The notes under the pieces are model-generated. The model worked only from the letters and a program-made list of their open reading frames with translations. It was not told where the DNA came from and did not search any database. Both the position numbers and the translations under genes were made by a program. DNA of 64,000 bases from Branchipolynoe longqiensis (Eukaryota > Annelida > Polychaeta > Phyllodocida > Polynoidae), in assembly GCA_030323885.1 (NCBI GenBank), contig CM059188.1, positions 113,316,776 through 113,380,775 on the forward strand, in the 5' to 3' direction. This document shows positions 45,355 through 56,010 of the stretch, one piece after another (the first letter of the stretch is position 1; each line of letters begins with the position of its first letter).

Positions 45355-45684
45355 AGACGGGATGGCGGAATGAGTTGAGAGTCTGTCTCCCGTTTTAGTC
45401 AATCGTAGCCCGGTCGAGTCAAATCAATGACTTACAAATTGATCCTTGTCGCTTCCCGAGAGAGTCGCTCGGCATTACTAGGATAGGGATTATTAGGACT
45501 GGTTGGCTCAGTGCCAGGATAATGTGACTGACTGGGATATCAGGGCATGGGTTCTGGCACCCTGGTCTCCCAGTGGGACAGCACTGTAAATTCGCCATGA
45601 GTGCACACTGCCACAAGTCAGTACTTGTCCTGATGTCACCTTAGATGTTGCCAGGATGCAAAACTCCAACAACCAAACAACCAA
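45355..45684 (+). mobile_element. SINE-1, Ser-like head, 16-bp duplication
   Basis: Flanked by ccacgtgaccgacacc (45339-45354) and ccatgtgaccaacacc (45685-45700). Tail gccaggatgcaaaactccaa. Confidence 0.88.
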
Positions 45685-45726
45685 CCATGTGACCAACACC
45701 TTGTTGCAGGGAAACGCGTGTCTTAA

Positions 45727-46201
45727 GGCCCAGTCACACCTTACCGGACTGGGGAACCGGACGAGAACCAGACACTGTCCCTTATTGTATGGCGATGTTT
45801 GGTACATGTCCGGTCCCCATCCGGAGGTGTCCGGTGGTGTCTGGCGGTGTCCAGTATAAGTTTTGCACATACACAAAACTTCTACCGGACACCGCCGGAC
45901 TGAGGTGTCAGGTTGGTGTCCGGTACATGTCCGGTACCCATCAGTACATGTCCGGTACCCATCCGTTGGTGTCCGGTACCCATCCCTTGAAGTCCGGTTT
46001 GTCCGTTTTTTCCCGGTACATGTCCGGTACCCATCCGTTACGTGTCTGGTTCTCATGTGGTTCTCGTTCAATTCTCGTCCGGTACATGTACGGTACATGT
46101 ACGGTTTTCCGGATACATTTTGTGTACCGTAGAGCACAGGACTAGACAATTCTTTCTCCGGTGGTGTCCGGTACTCAGTCCGGTAAGGTGTGACAGGTGC
46201 A
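45727..46201. mobile_element. GTCACA-family hairpin MITE (copy e)
   Basis: Ends ggcccagtcacaccttaccg and cggtaaggtgtgacaggtgca, flanked by taa (45724-45726 and 46202-46204). Arms are built of ccggtacatgtccggtaccc words, and the same ccgga word is in the terminal repeat. The central palindrome is agttttgcacatacacaaaa ct near 45857-45880. It lies in the large UNC13 intron. Confidence 0.8.
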
Positions 46202-46243
46202 TAAACATGTCATGATGACTCAATGGTCGTTGGGTGCGTCTAG

Positions 46244-46806
46244 AGCCGTGTTCACACGGGCGATGTAAATCGATTCGTAGAAAGCGACTTGTATAGTTCG
46301 CATCACATTTCTCGTGTGAACGCATGTCTGATCCGGATTAGGGCTGATTCGATTCACGTGATGCGGATCCTGTAAACCACCTATCCAGGTAGTTTACGTG
46401 AGGCGATTTCTGTGATGCGGATAATTTTGCCCGTGTGGACGCACTGAGGCGGATTAAGCACCTCACACGCATGCGCAGTCGATACCTTAGTTTGTTGACT
46501 TTCCGGTCGGTCAAAAGCGCATATTATATAATTTAATTAATGAAACCGCTATCTATGCACAGATATTTTTTTCATCATTTATTTTTAGGGTTTTACTGCC
46601 CAGCAGAAGTTTTGACCATTCCAAACCAATACGATGCAGTAAATACATATCTAGGTCGAATCCACTCTCTCGTGGTGACGTCGACTTGCTCATGCGCAGA
46701 TTTCGATTTCCGGCCCAAGTACTGCCCGTGTGAACGGGCCGCTAATTCGACTCTCCTGGTTCGATTTGTGTGATTCGCCTCACATTTTGCCCATGTGAAC
46801 ACGGCT
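46244..46806. mobile_element. Relative of the GTCACA family with ends AGCCGTGTTCACAC
   Basis: Inverted ends agccgtgttcacacgggcga and gcccatgtgaacacggct, flanked by tag on both sides (46241-46243 and 46807-46809). Arms consist of gattcg/gcggatt/gtgatgcgg words. Same architecture and 3-bp duplication as copies b to e, with a different terminus. Confidence 0.68.
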
Positions 46807-47019
46807 TAGTTCTCGGTAAATACTAAGTCAACTCCATTATGTTTCACCACCCGGCAGAGTTGGGGATAATTTACTTTTTGAAATAATTAAAGTGGTTTTC
46901 AAACTGTCCGATTTTAGATGTTGTATAGAGACTCCTGCTGCCACTTGACGGGCAGCTGTAAATTTGAGTTTGAGGATATATTTTGCTTCAAAAACCATCC
47001 ATTCCCCTTTTTATCGAAT

Positions 47020-47062
47020 CCTGATCCAACCTTAGATGTTATGAGGATGTAAAACCCGAATA
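47020..47062 (+). mobile_element. SINE-1 tail fragment
   Basis: ccaaccttagatgttatgag gatgtaaaaccc. Confidence 0.5.
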
Positions 47063-47234
47063 AAGAAACCTTTTTTTTAGACGAATGATGCTGGTATTAT
47101 ATATTTCACTAAACAAAGCTGCCATGGCGATAGTTTTTCGTCCGAAAGTAATTTTAAGACTGTTCAACGTTGCTGTCTGCACATTCGCCGAACTAGATTT
47201 TTGGTATGTCTGGTGCAGCCATGAAAATCCCCTT

Positions 47235-47556
47235 GCGCGGTGGGTTAATCGGTAGAGCGCAGGCCACGCATGCTGAAGGTCGTGAGTTCGGTTCCCGGTC
47301 GAGTCAAACTAATGACTTATAAAATTGATACTTGTCACTTCCTAACCAAGTGCTTGGCATTAATAGGATAGGGGAAGGACTGGTTAGCTCAGTGTCAGGA
47401 TAATGTGACTGAGTGGGATATAGGGTCATGGTGCTGGTGGCCTGATTTCCAAGTGGGGCAGCACTATAAAGTCACCATGAGTGTGTACTGTCACAAGTCG
47501 TTACCCATCCTGATATGACCTTAGATGTTGCTAGGACGTAAAACAACAAACAGACG
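47235..47556 (+). mobile_element. SINE-1, Lys/Ala-like head
   Basis: ggtgggttaatcggtagagc gcaggccacgcatgctgaag; tail tgctaggacgtaaaacaaca. Confidence 0.87.
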
Positions 47557-47599
47557 AAATAAAACTCTCGTTGCGACCATCTTTCCTGTGCCCTGTGGC

Positions 47600-48945
47600 G
47601 ACGTCGCATTACCTGTCCAGTGCCAGTGGAGCCATGCACAGCCATATATGCCCTAGTGTTACTCTGCTACATCCAGTCTCAATGTTGGCGTTCGCGGGAG
47701 TGTGCAAACGTGGTCACTTCATTCCTTCTGCAGTACCAGTGTACCCATGGTTGTCCTGGTGTCACTCTGCTACCCTCGTAGTACCAGTGTAGCCACCAGT
47801 CCTGATGTCACTTTGCTACCTTGCTGGGACCAGTGTAGCTATGCGTGTCCCAAGGTCACTCTGTTATCTTCCTAATACCAGTGTAGCCATGCCTGTCCTG
47901 GTGTTACTCTGCTCCTTCCTATTACCAGTGTAGCCACCAGTGCCGGTGTCACTTTGCTACCTTCCTAGGACCAGTGTAGCCATATGTATTCCAGTGTCAC
48001 TCGGCTACCTCCCTAGTACCAGTGTAGCCATGTGTGTGCCTGGTGTCACTCTGCTACCCTCCAAGTACAAGTGTAGCTATGTGTATCCCAGTGTCACTCA
48101 GCTACCTTCCTAATACCAGTGTAGCCATGTGCAGCCCGGTATCACTCCGCTACCTCCCTAGTGCTAGGGTAGATGTGCACAGCCATCCGCTCCCGGTGTC
48201 ACTCTGCTACTTCCCTAGTGCCAGTGTAGCTATGGGTGTCCTGGTGTCACTCTGGTACTTCCCTAGTACCAGTGTAGCCATGTGTGCCCTGGTATCACTC
48301 TGCTACCCTCCTAGTACCAGTGTAGCCATGTGTGCCCTGGTATCACTCTGCTACCTCCCCAGTGATAGAGAAGTTATACACAGCCATCCGGTCCCCATGT
48401 GACTTTGATACTTCCCTAGTACCAGTGTAGCCATGTGTGTCACGGTGTCACACTGCTACCTTCCTATTACCAGTGTAGCCATGTGTGTCACGGTGTCACT
48501 CTGCTACATTCCTAGTACCAGTGTAGCCATGTGTGTCACAGCGTCACTCTGCTACCCTCCTTGTACCAGTGTAGCCATGTGTGTCCTGGTGTCACTCCGC
48601 TACCCTCCTAGTACCAGTGTAGCCATGTGTCACGGTGTCATTCTTCTACCCTCCTAGTACCAGTGTAGCCATGTGTGTCACGGTGTCACTCTGCTACCCT
48701 CCTAGTACCAGTGTAGCCATGTGTGTCCTGGTGTCACTCCGCTACCCTCCCAATACTAGTGTAACCATGTGTGCCCCAGTGTCACTCTGCTACCCTCCTT
48801 GTACCAGTGTAGCCATGTGTGTCCTGGTGTCACTCCGCTACCCTCCTAGTACCAGTGTAGCCATGTGTACCCCAGTGTCACTCCGCTATCTCCCCAGTGC
48901 TGGGGTAGCCATGAACAGCCATGTGAGTTCCAGTGTGACAGAGCT
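47600..48945. repeat. 48-bp minisatellite, degenerate at the left
   Basis: Unit taccagtgtagccatgtgtg tcacggtgtcactctgctac cctcctag, about 26 copies. The period is a multiple of three, so one frame (TSVAMCVTVSLCYPPS per unit) stays open over long stretches. No splice or start context supports a gene. Confidence 0.9.
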
Positions 48946-49362
48946 GATACAAGTGGGGACTTTTGCCTCCCCGGCTGTGTGCTGGCCATGTGCGCTAGGT
49001 TGAGGGGAGCTTTTCTGCCTGTTCACTTAATGCAGCCAGCATTTGATGCCATTACACATTGCTTCTAAGTCTGTTTATCCATAGAATGTTCCCTTGTGGC
49101 GTGTTCCGTGTTCACTTGTGACCTTGTGGCGTACCACACAGAAAACGAACATATTGATTCTCTCTGGTCCCAGTCAGTATGTCACATGTGCTGTGCACAA
49201 GGCCATATGGTCCATGGGTCCAACCTATGGGAACGGCCACTAAGCAAAACACAGGTTCATTGTCTGTGTTGTGTGACAGAAGGTCACAAGGGAACACGGA
49301 ACAAGGGAACATGCCACAAGGGAACAGTCTATGGATACATGGCCTAAGCTGCCTGTTCCATT

Positions 49363-49392
49363 GCACCATTGCACCATTGCACCATTGCACCG
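49363..49392. repeat. CACCATTG repeat
   Basis: Four caccattg units. They lie between inverted arms: cataga atgttcccttgtgg..ttccgtgttcacttgtgacc (49080-49120) and ggtcac..gaacacggaa..ccacaagggaacagtctatg (49284-49337). Confidence 0.7.
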
Positions 49393-49585
49393 TCAAGCCA
49401 ATGCTCATGAAGTTACATCAATTGTATTGTTTTATTATCAAATGACCTGCGTTTACATAGAGGTAATCATCCTACGAATGACATATATATGTATACCGTA
49501 CATACATACATAAATAATATATATATAGAGACAGAGAGATAGAGAGATATATTATTTAAATAAGTGTGTATGATATATATATATG

Positions 49586-49816
49586 AAGAGTTCAGGCGCA
49601 AAACCATGTAAATGCCAATCCAAAAATGGAGAGAAACATTGGCATCAAACCTTCAACAAGTTTATATTTTTATATTCCTCCCATTTTGTTTATTGCTCCG
49701 TTACCATGTGATCACATGACAAGCGGAATTAATTACCTTTAAGCTTATTTTCAGGTAAAAATCCTTTATTTAAACTCAATTTTGGGATTGGCGTTTACAT
49801 GCTTTTCACCCGAACT

Positions 49817-49819
<3 letters not shown>
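49586..49819. mobile_element. MITE-B inserted in an AT repeat
   Basis: Ends aagagttcaggcgcaaaacc and gcttttcacccgaactctt. Both flanks are TA-repeat, so the duplication cannot be sized. A long TA/TG microsatellite follows directly. Confidence 0.82.
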
Positions 49820-49856
<37 letters not shown>

Positions 49857-49962
49857 GTATATATATATGTATATATATATGTATATATGTATATATGTAT
49901 ATATAATATATATGTATATATGTATATATATATGTATATATATATGTATATATGTATATATG

Positions 49963-49993
<31 letters not shown>

Positions 49994-49994
49994 T

Positions 49995-50042
<48 letters not shown>
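49820..50042. repeat. TA/TATG microsatellite
   Basis: (ta)n with regular tatg interruptions. The Tyr/Ile frames are artefacts. Confidence 0.92.
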
Positions 50043-50043
<1 letters not shown>

Positions 50044-50221
50044 TTCGGTGCAGTGATTTAAGATGGGCCACCGACTGTGTTACAGAAGACACTAACTCAT
50101 TTTCAGTCACTCGTCCCTTGCAGACTATTACGTATGCTTACGCATATCATATCTAAACTCATGGCTTTCATTTTCATTGCACATCATGTTCTGAGTTATT
50201 TCATTCGTTACTAATTCATAT

Positions 50222-50562
50222 GACCAGATGGGATGGCCGAATGAGTTAGAGCGTCCGTCTCCCGTGCTGGTAGATCGTGGAGTCGTGGGTTCGAACCCCG
50301 GTCGAGTCAAACCAATGACTTAAAAATTGATACTTGTCGCTTCCTAGCCAGGGGCTGGGCATTATTAGGACAGGGCAAGAACTGGTGTGCTCAGTGTCAG
50401 GATAATGTGACCGAGTGGGATACCAGGTCATGGTGCCGGCTGCCTGGTTTCCCAGTGGGACAGCACTATAAAGTCACCATGAGTGCACACTATCACAAGA
50501 TTGTACCCGTCCTGATATGACCTTAGATGTTGCTACGACGTAAAACAACAAACAAACAAACA
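50222..50562 (+). mobile_element. SINE-1, Ser-like head
   Basis: ccagatgggatggccgaatg ... tgctacgacgtaaaacaaca. catatg on both sides. Confidence 0.88.
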
Positions 50563-51202
50563 TATGGCACTACCGCCCCCTACCGGAACAGAATGCAGCC
50601 CAAGTATCAGAGGAGCATGTGTGGCATGTTGCTACGTTAGGGTTACTGTTCTCTACCGATGTGAGAGTGGTTCCTTAGATATATCACCAGTGTTGACAAC
50701 CTGGGGGTATTGGGAATCCTTGAGGTCTTGCGTTGCGGGAATGAAACCCAAGTGGCAGCAGCCGGAAGCTCGCTAGGGAGGGGGGTGTGAGGGCATGCCT
50801 CCCCAGAATTGCTTTTTTAATGGGTTTAACTTGGGCCAGTAGAGGCCATTTCCAAGGGATATAGGCTCAAATCTTAGCATACGTATTACATGATAGTCAC
50901 TTGTATTTAATTAAAAGTACCGAGATTCATACAAAAGTACAGAAATTAATACAAAAGTACAGCAATTCGGGGAAATTATAGGTCGATCCGAGACTCGTGA
51001 GGTGACCTTCAATTTCCTTGGCTCTCACGGGAATTTCGTGAGAGTTGGCAACACTGTTAAAACGTCGGTGGGCATTGGTGGAGCATGGATGTGTGCCAGC
51101 ATCCACACGCATCTCATACATATATATTATATAATATATATGATATATATGGTAGTCAGGGATGCAGGCTGCTTGTGCGCATTAGTATATATATACACAA
51201 AT
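50563..51202. other. UNC13 intron sequence, nothing recognised
   Basis: No exon-like segment and no repeat shared with other parts of the window. Confidence 0.4.
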
Positions 51203-52062
51203 GTGCTATGACATGTAATTACTTATATCACATGTAATTACTTATACATATGTAATTACTTATATTACATGTAGTTACTTATATCACATGTAGTTACTTA
51301 TATCACATGTAATTACTTATACATATGTAATTACTTACACATATGTAATTACTTATATCATATGTAGAAACTTATATCACATGTACTTACTTATATCACA
51401 TGTAGTTACTTATATACATGTAATTACTTATATGCCATGTAGTTACTTATATCACATGTAATTACTTATACATATGTAATTACTTAGAGCACATGTAGTT
51501 ACTTAAATAACATGTAATTACTTATATATATGTAATTAATTATATCACATGTAGTTACTTATATGACATGTAGTTACTTATATACATGTACTTATTTATA
51601 TGATATGTAGTTACTTATATCACATGTAACTACTTATACATATGTAATTACGTATATCACAGGTAGTTACTTGTATCACATGTAATTACTTATATCACAT
51701 GTCGTTACTTACATCACATGTAATTACTTATATATATGTAATTACTTATATCACATTATGTAATTACTTATATCACATGTACTTATATCACATGTAGTTA
51801 CTTACATCACATGTAATTACTCATATCACATGTAGTTACTTATATCACATGTAATTACTTATACATATGTAATTACTTATATCACATGTAGTTACTTAAA
51901 TCACATGTAATTACTTATATATATATGTAATTACTTATATCACATGTAATTACTTATACATACGTAATTACTTATATCACATGTAGTTACTTAAATCACA
52001 TGTAATTACTTATATATATATATGTAATTACTTATATCACATGTAGTTACTTACATCACATA
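51203..52062. repeat. 19-bp A/T-rich minisatellite
   Basis: Unit acatgtaattacttatatc with atgtagttact and acatatgtaattacttat variants, about 45 copies. Confidence 0.92.
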
Positions 52063-53150
52063 GCGCCACATCTGTATGTGCATAATGCTTGGTTTATTAC
52101 TTTACTTTACTTAGATTTCTTCACCGTATTTAGGCGTATGTGTGAACCATAGACTGTTGTTTAGAGCAGTGGATATCCTCTCATTTAGTTACTAGCGAGT
52201 GCATGTGAACTCATCAGATCGGTTTGATGTAGATTTTACTGTTTTCAGCAGCAGACAATTCGTCGAAGATCTGTCAGAACGTTCTGAAATAATATACAGT
52301 GGCAATTGGATGAATAATCAGTTGTATAAGAATGCATAATACGTAACTCAAGCTATGGGGTCACTCAATATAAGTTCAAGCAGATACTGCTTCCCGCCAT
52401 GTTAGGATACATTATGTACCAACATTAGGTCAAATAAAAGAAAATTGCTGATCATCTCCGCCCGTGCCTGAAAAATTAAATAAAATAAAAATTGATTTTT
52501 TTTAACTGTTAAAAATGCATCGGGCTAGCAGCCATTCAACTTTCGTAAACACACAACTGAAACTTCTAGACCTGTATGATATAATACATTTTGAAATGAT
52601 AATACAGTGTTTATTGTTTGACTGAAAGCATTGCGATGTGTATATGAATGACATGTAATCCTTTTATCAGTCTAGGGTGGTCCAATGTTTTTGTTTAAAT
52701 ACTGAAAAAGTTGAATTTAAAATAAAATAAAAACTGCCCTGATTTGTGTGATCAAAAGGACGATCAAGCACTTAAATTTGGTTATTTGGCCTTTGTTTCC
52801 AGTTATTACTATCCCACGTGTTCCCACCCTTAAGTACCGTAAATCCTCTACTGTAACCAAACTCACATTGCAATCCAGATTTAAGCACATTAGAAAGAAA
52901 TGCTTGATAATAAAAGCTGCAAATAATAACCAATAAGGTACACATTAATTGCAATCTTTCAGTGACACCATTGCTAATTTTCCCAAACTAATTGGCGGTT
53001 TGTACCAGAGGTTTTATGCTAATTAAAATTGATTGGTATATATGTTTGTGAGTCATAATATGTTTTCCTCGTAAATTCACAATTTTCAGAACTCAGGCAA
53101 TAAATAGCGAAAGGTTAAAATTAAGAGAACCTCAAAGATAGCTACAAGCA
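52063..53150. other. UNC13 intron sequence, nothing recognised
   Basis: AT-rich, apparently unique sequence without supported exons. Confidence 0.45.

Positions 53151-53156
<6 letters not shown>

Positions 53157-53204
<48 letters not shown>
53157..53204. repeat. TA microsatellite
   Basis: Uninterrupted (ta)n. Confidence 0.9.
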
Positions 53205-53208
<4 letters not shown>

Positions 53209-53487
53209 CTGTATATACTCGTATATGCCGGTGTAGGCGCCTGAGGGCTTCTCCTCTCGGGTTAATTAAAATTGGCCTTATGTCTGCGAACGCACTTTCG
53301 GGTTTCATTGTCCACCCGTGCCTGGCCCGATCAAATTCACTGTTGGTTCGCCTGTTGCTCACCAGCCCGCGCCAGTGTCGCCTATATAAGACCCGGCGTT
53401 CGGCTGACTGGACGCTTCCTCGATACGCCTGCCGGCCTGCGTGCCGAATTAACTTGTTTTCCACTTGGGACATTGTTTATATATATA

Positions 53488-53985
53488 TATCATCATCATC
53501 ATCATGCTGTTGGTCGCGATGCGACAAAGACTGCTTTCATTTCTTGACTGCCGCTCTCCATTTAGCTCTCTGCTGTGAGAGTTGCGTCCATGAGTCGCTC
53601 TTAATGTCTCTCAGCTTCAGGTTTCTCTTGATGGTATCATTTCATGAAAGCTGCCTGCAAAAGTGTTGAAGTGCTGCTGGTTTTTGCAAGTTACCAGTGG
53701 CACTCTCTCGGGGAGCAAATAGAGGTTTCACACCGGCAAGAACATGTCAAGACAGGCGCAAAACTATTTGTCCCTGCAGTGGCTGGTCGGGAGATGTTGG
53801 GAGTTCCATACATGAACCGCCCTTAATGCTGCCACATTGACATGGTTTTCTGTTTAGGGTTTGCTCCCTTAGCCTTCGGTTCTGTCAAGAACCTGTACCA
53901 CAAGGCAGTGGTTTACAACTCTGCAGGGCAGGGGCATCAAACTCCCTGAGGTATTGCTATACCTGAAATACCTGCATACTACCTA
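53488..53985 (-). mobile_element. Second copy of the LINE-tailed non-autonomous retroposon
   Basis: Same layout as 35178-35581, with the LINE-derived 3' part complete. On the plus strand it starts with catcatcatcatcat, then the segment shared with 26340-26470 (gctctctgctgtgagagttg), then the roughly 340-bp body shared with the 35-kb copy (ctcggggagcaaatagaggt). AT-rich flanks hide the duplication. Confidence 0.75.
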
Positions 53986-54566
53986 TATATATAAGGTCAG
54001 AAGGTCATGGATCTATCTAATGAAGCATTTTCCATTTCAGATTACGTCAACATTACTAAGAAATAATTCTCACGTGAACACTTGACAATCCCAGACCTGC
54101 CACATTTTTTGCATGGCAATCTAAATTGTTCACCTAAAATCCTGTATGAATCTGTATCACATAATAATTCATATACGTACGTCCCGCATACCATCAAAAC
54201 AGATGTGAATACAATTGCACCATTCTCACCCTTTTCAGCACCTGCCATACTTTTCAGAACTACAATTTCCAAGCACACCATCTATTGTGCGAACCAACAA
54301 ATTAATTGGTGGTTCATTCGTTTATAATCGATTTAGTTAGGCAATAACAATACACACTTGTTCCATTATGCTGTTCTGTTGTGGAATGCATACAATTAAA
54401 TAGTATGGTTACATATTTATATTTCCATAAATTTAACTAAAAATATATCAAAATGGAATACTGCAATATCAGTAAAAATAACACCAAAATCCGTATTCAA
54501 TACGGGTAAGCCATATCATGTGGTAGGTCTGCAATCCACTTTCAACATTCGACAGTATATTCTTTT

Positions 54567-54876
54567 TTTCCTTGAAGATTTATACTGCCTTTCATGGATA
54601 AGTCTGATCAACCTTTTTTTCACCCTTAGACAGTTAGTTGGTCAATACAAATTCCAAGCCTACACTTTTACTGACCCAAGGGATTTTTAGGCTCTCACAC
54701 CACATAGACCTGGTATGGGAGCAACTGGCCTTTGATGACACTATAAGTTATACACAGTGGTGGAAATCTAAATTGGCAGAGGTCATGGCATGGGGAATCG
54801 AACCACTGACCTTCAGATTAGGAGTCTGACCTAGAAAAAAGTCAAACACTCTAACCACTCCACCACAGAGAACACC
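54567..54876 (-). mobile_element. SINE-3, copy 2
   Basis: Collinear with 9751-10060 (on the plus strand atttatactgcctttcatgg, acccaagggatttttaggct, cttcagattaggagtctgac). The minus-strand head has gtggttagagtgtttgact and ggttcgattcccc, a B-box-like motif. Confidence 0.72.
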
Positions 54877-55012
54877 ACAACACAGCTGAAAATTAATTTG
54901 TAACTTTTTCATGGAACCGGTATCCATGGTGATACTGAATTGAAATATACCACACAAAGGACAGTGCTCATTTAAGTCAAAGATCACTATGTGGGAAGGT
55001 AGTACATGTTAA

Positions 55013-55317
55013 GGGGCTGTCACATTATGACGCATTGTGCCAATGTACGCCGACGGATGTGATATTTGCCAGCTATGTTATGCGTTACGCATGTATTAGG
55101 CGCTCGTTGGTATACATCAATGTACATCAACGTTCATCGAGACACGGGGTTGCGAGTCGGCAAAGATTTGTGCATGCAAAAAACTTTTGATGTAGGACAA
55201 CGACGTATGACAACGTTCGACACCGTGTGGATTTTTACGGTGGCTATACATTATGTATCCGTTAGACGTATGTCGATGTAAGTTAGATGTACGTTAGACA
55301 AACGTTGTTCATTATGT
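55013..55317. mobile_element. GTCACA-family MITE, one end only
   Basis: The left end is ggggctgtcacattatgacg after ttaa, followed by word-rich sequence (tacatcaatgtacatcaacg, caacgttcg). The right terminal repeat is missing, and the sequence runs into the repeat at 55320. Confidence 0.6.
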
Positions 55318-55319
55318 TG

Positions 55320-55680
55320 CACTAATCCTATGGGGTGAAATCTGCATTTTCGCTGAAATTCACCTCTGTTACCAAGGTCTCAGCCTGGTTTCGTAGTTTT
55401 TTGCCGGAGACCGCTATCATCTCTGATCTATAGACCAAATCATGTAGACATCTGACACAGTAAACATGACTGGGTCGCCTTTTATGATGACGCTGAATAT
55501 GCGGTTTTCTGGTCACGTGGTTACAAACTTTGACATAGAACACATTAATAATAAACAGCAAAAAGGATCTTTCCGGCAAGCCGGTGTAACCCACACGCGA
55601 CGTGTATAATGGAAACCGTTTACAAATGCAAGATTTGGCTGTCAAAGAGCAATAACATGCACTCACTATCATATTTTACA
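55320..55680 (-). mobile_element. Dispersed repeat shared with 61240-61500
   Basis: actaatcctatgggg..., then ggagaccgctatcatctctg at 55411; the 61-kb copy reads gctaatcctatgggg... and ggagaccactttcattcctg. The minus-strand frame (SGKKLRNQAETLVTEVNFSE and SNKKCGNQAEIMTVKGSFHE) is parallel in both, which shows common ancestry. No recognised protein domain. Confidence 0.5.
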
Positions 55681-55695
55681 ATCAGGGATAATGTA

Positions 55696-55740
55696 CTCGT
55701 GAAAGCTGCATAGTCCGATGAAGCATTCATAGTTCTAACC
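55696..55740. mobile_element. MITE-A end fragment
   Basis: gaaagctgcatagtccgatg followed by aagcattcatag. Only the left terminus is recognisable. Confidence 0.45.
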
Positions 55741-56010
55741 AACTGAATTAAGCTGGCAGGTATTCAACTTTTAAAATGGACCAGTGACTCTGTCACCATC
55801 CAGTAAACATTATGACGCTGTCTAAGAATAAGAATAAAACTGGCGCACGTCATCAATTAACGCCTACTCAGCTGTCAGGTGTGGGTAAAGTGCGCGCTGA
55901 TTACGAGGCATGATTATGATTCGGCTCCCCAGATGGTGTTTGCTCTTTTAGTCTTTGTGTTGCCGTGTACAGGTGGGAGACTGTAAGCGTAGCGGTGGGA
56001 GTGGTGTCCG

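Noticed and set aside
46540..46773. 77-residue frame with several Cys residues
   Set aside because: It lies inside a hairpin MITE and is built of its arm words.
49782..50156. Tyr/Ile-rich membrane-like protein
   Set aside because: TA/TATG microsatellite translation.
55328..55672. 114-residue minus-strand frame as a host protein
   Set aside because: The C-terminal third recurs at 61240-61475 with indels, which marks a dispersed repeat. No domain recognised.
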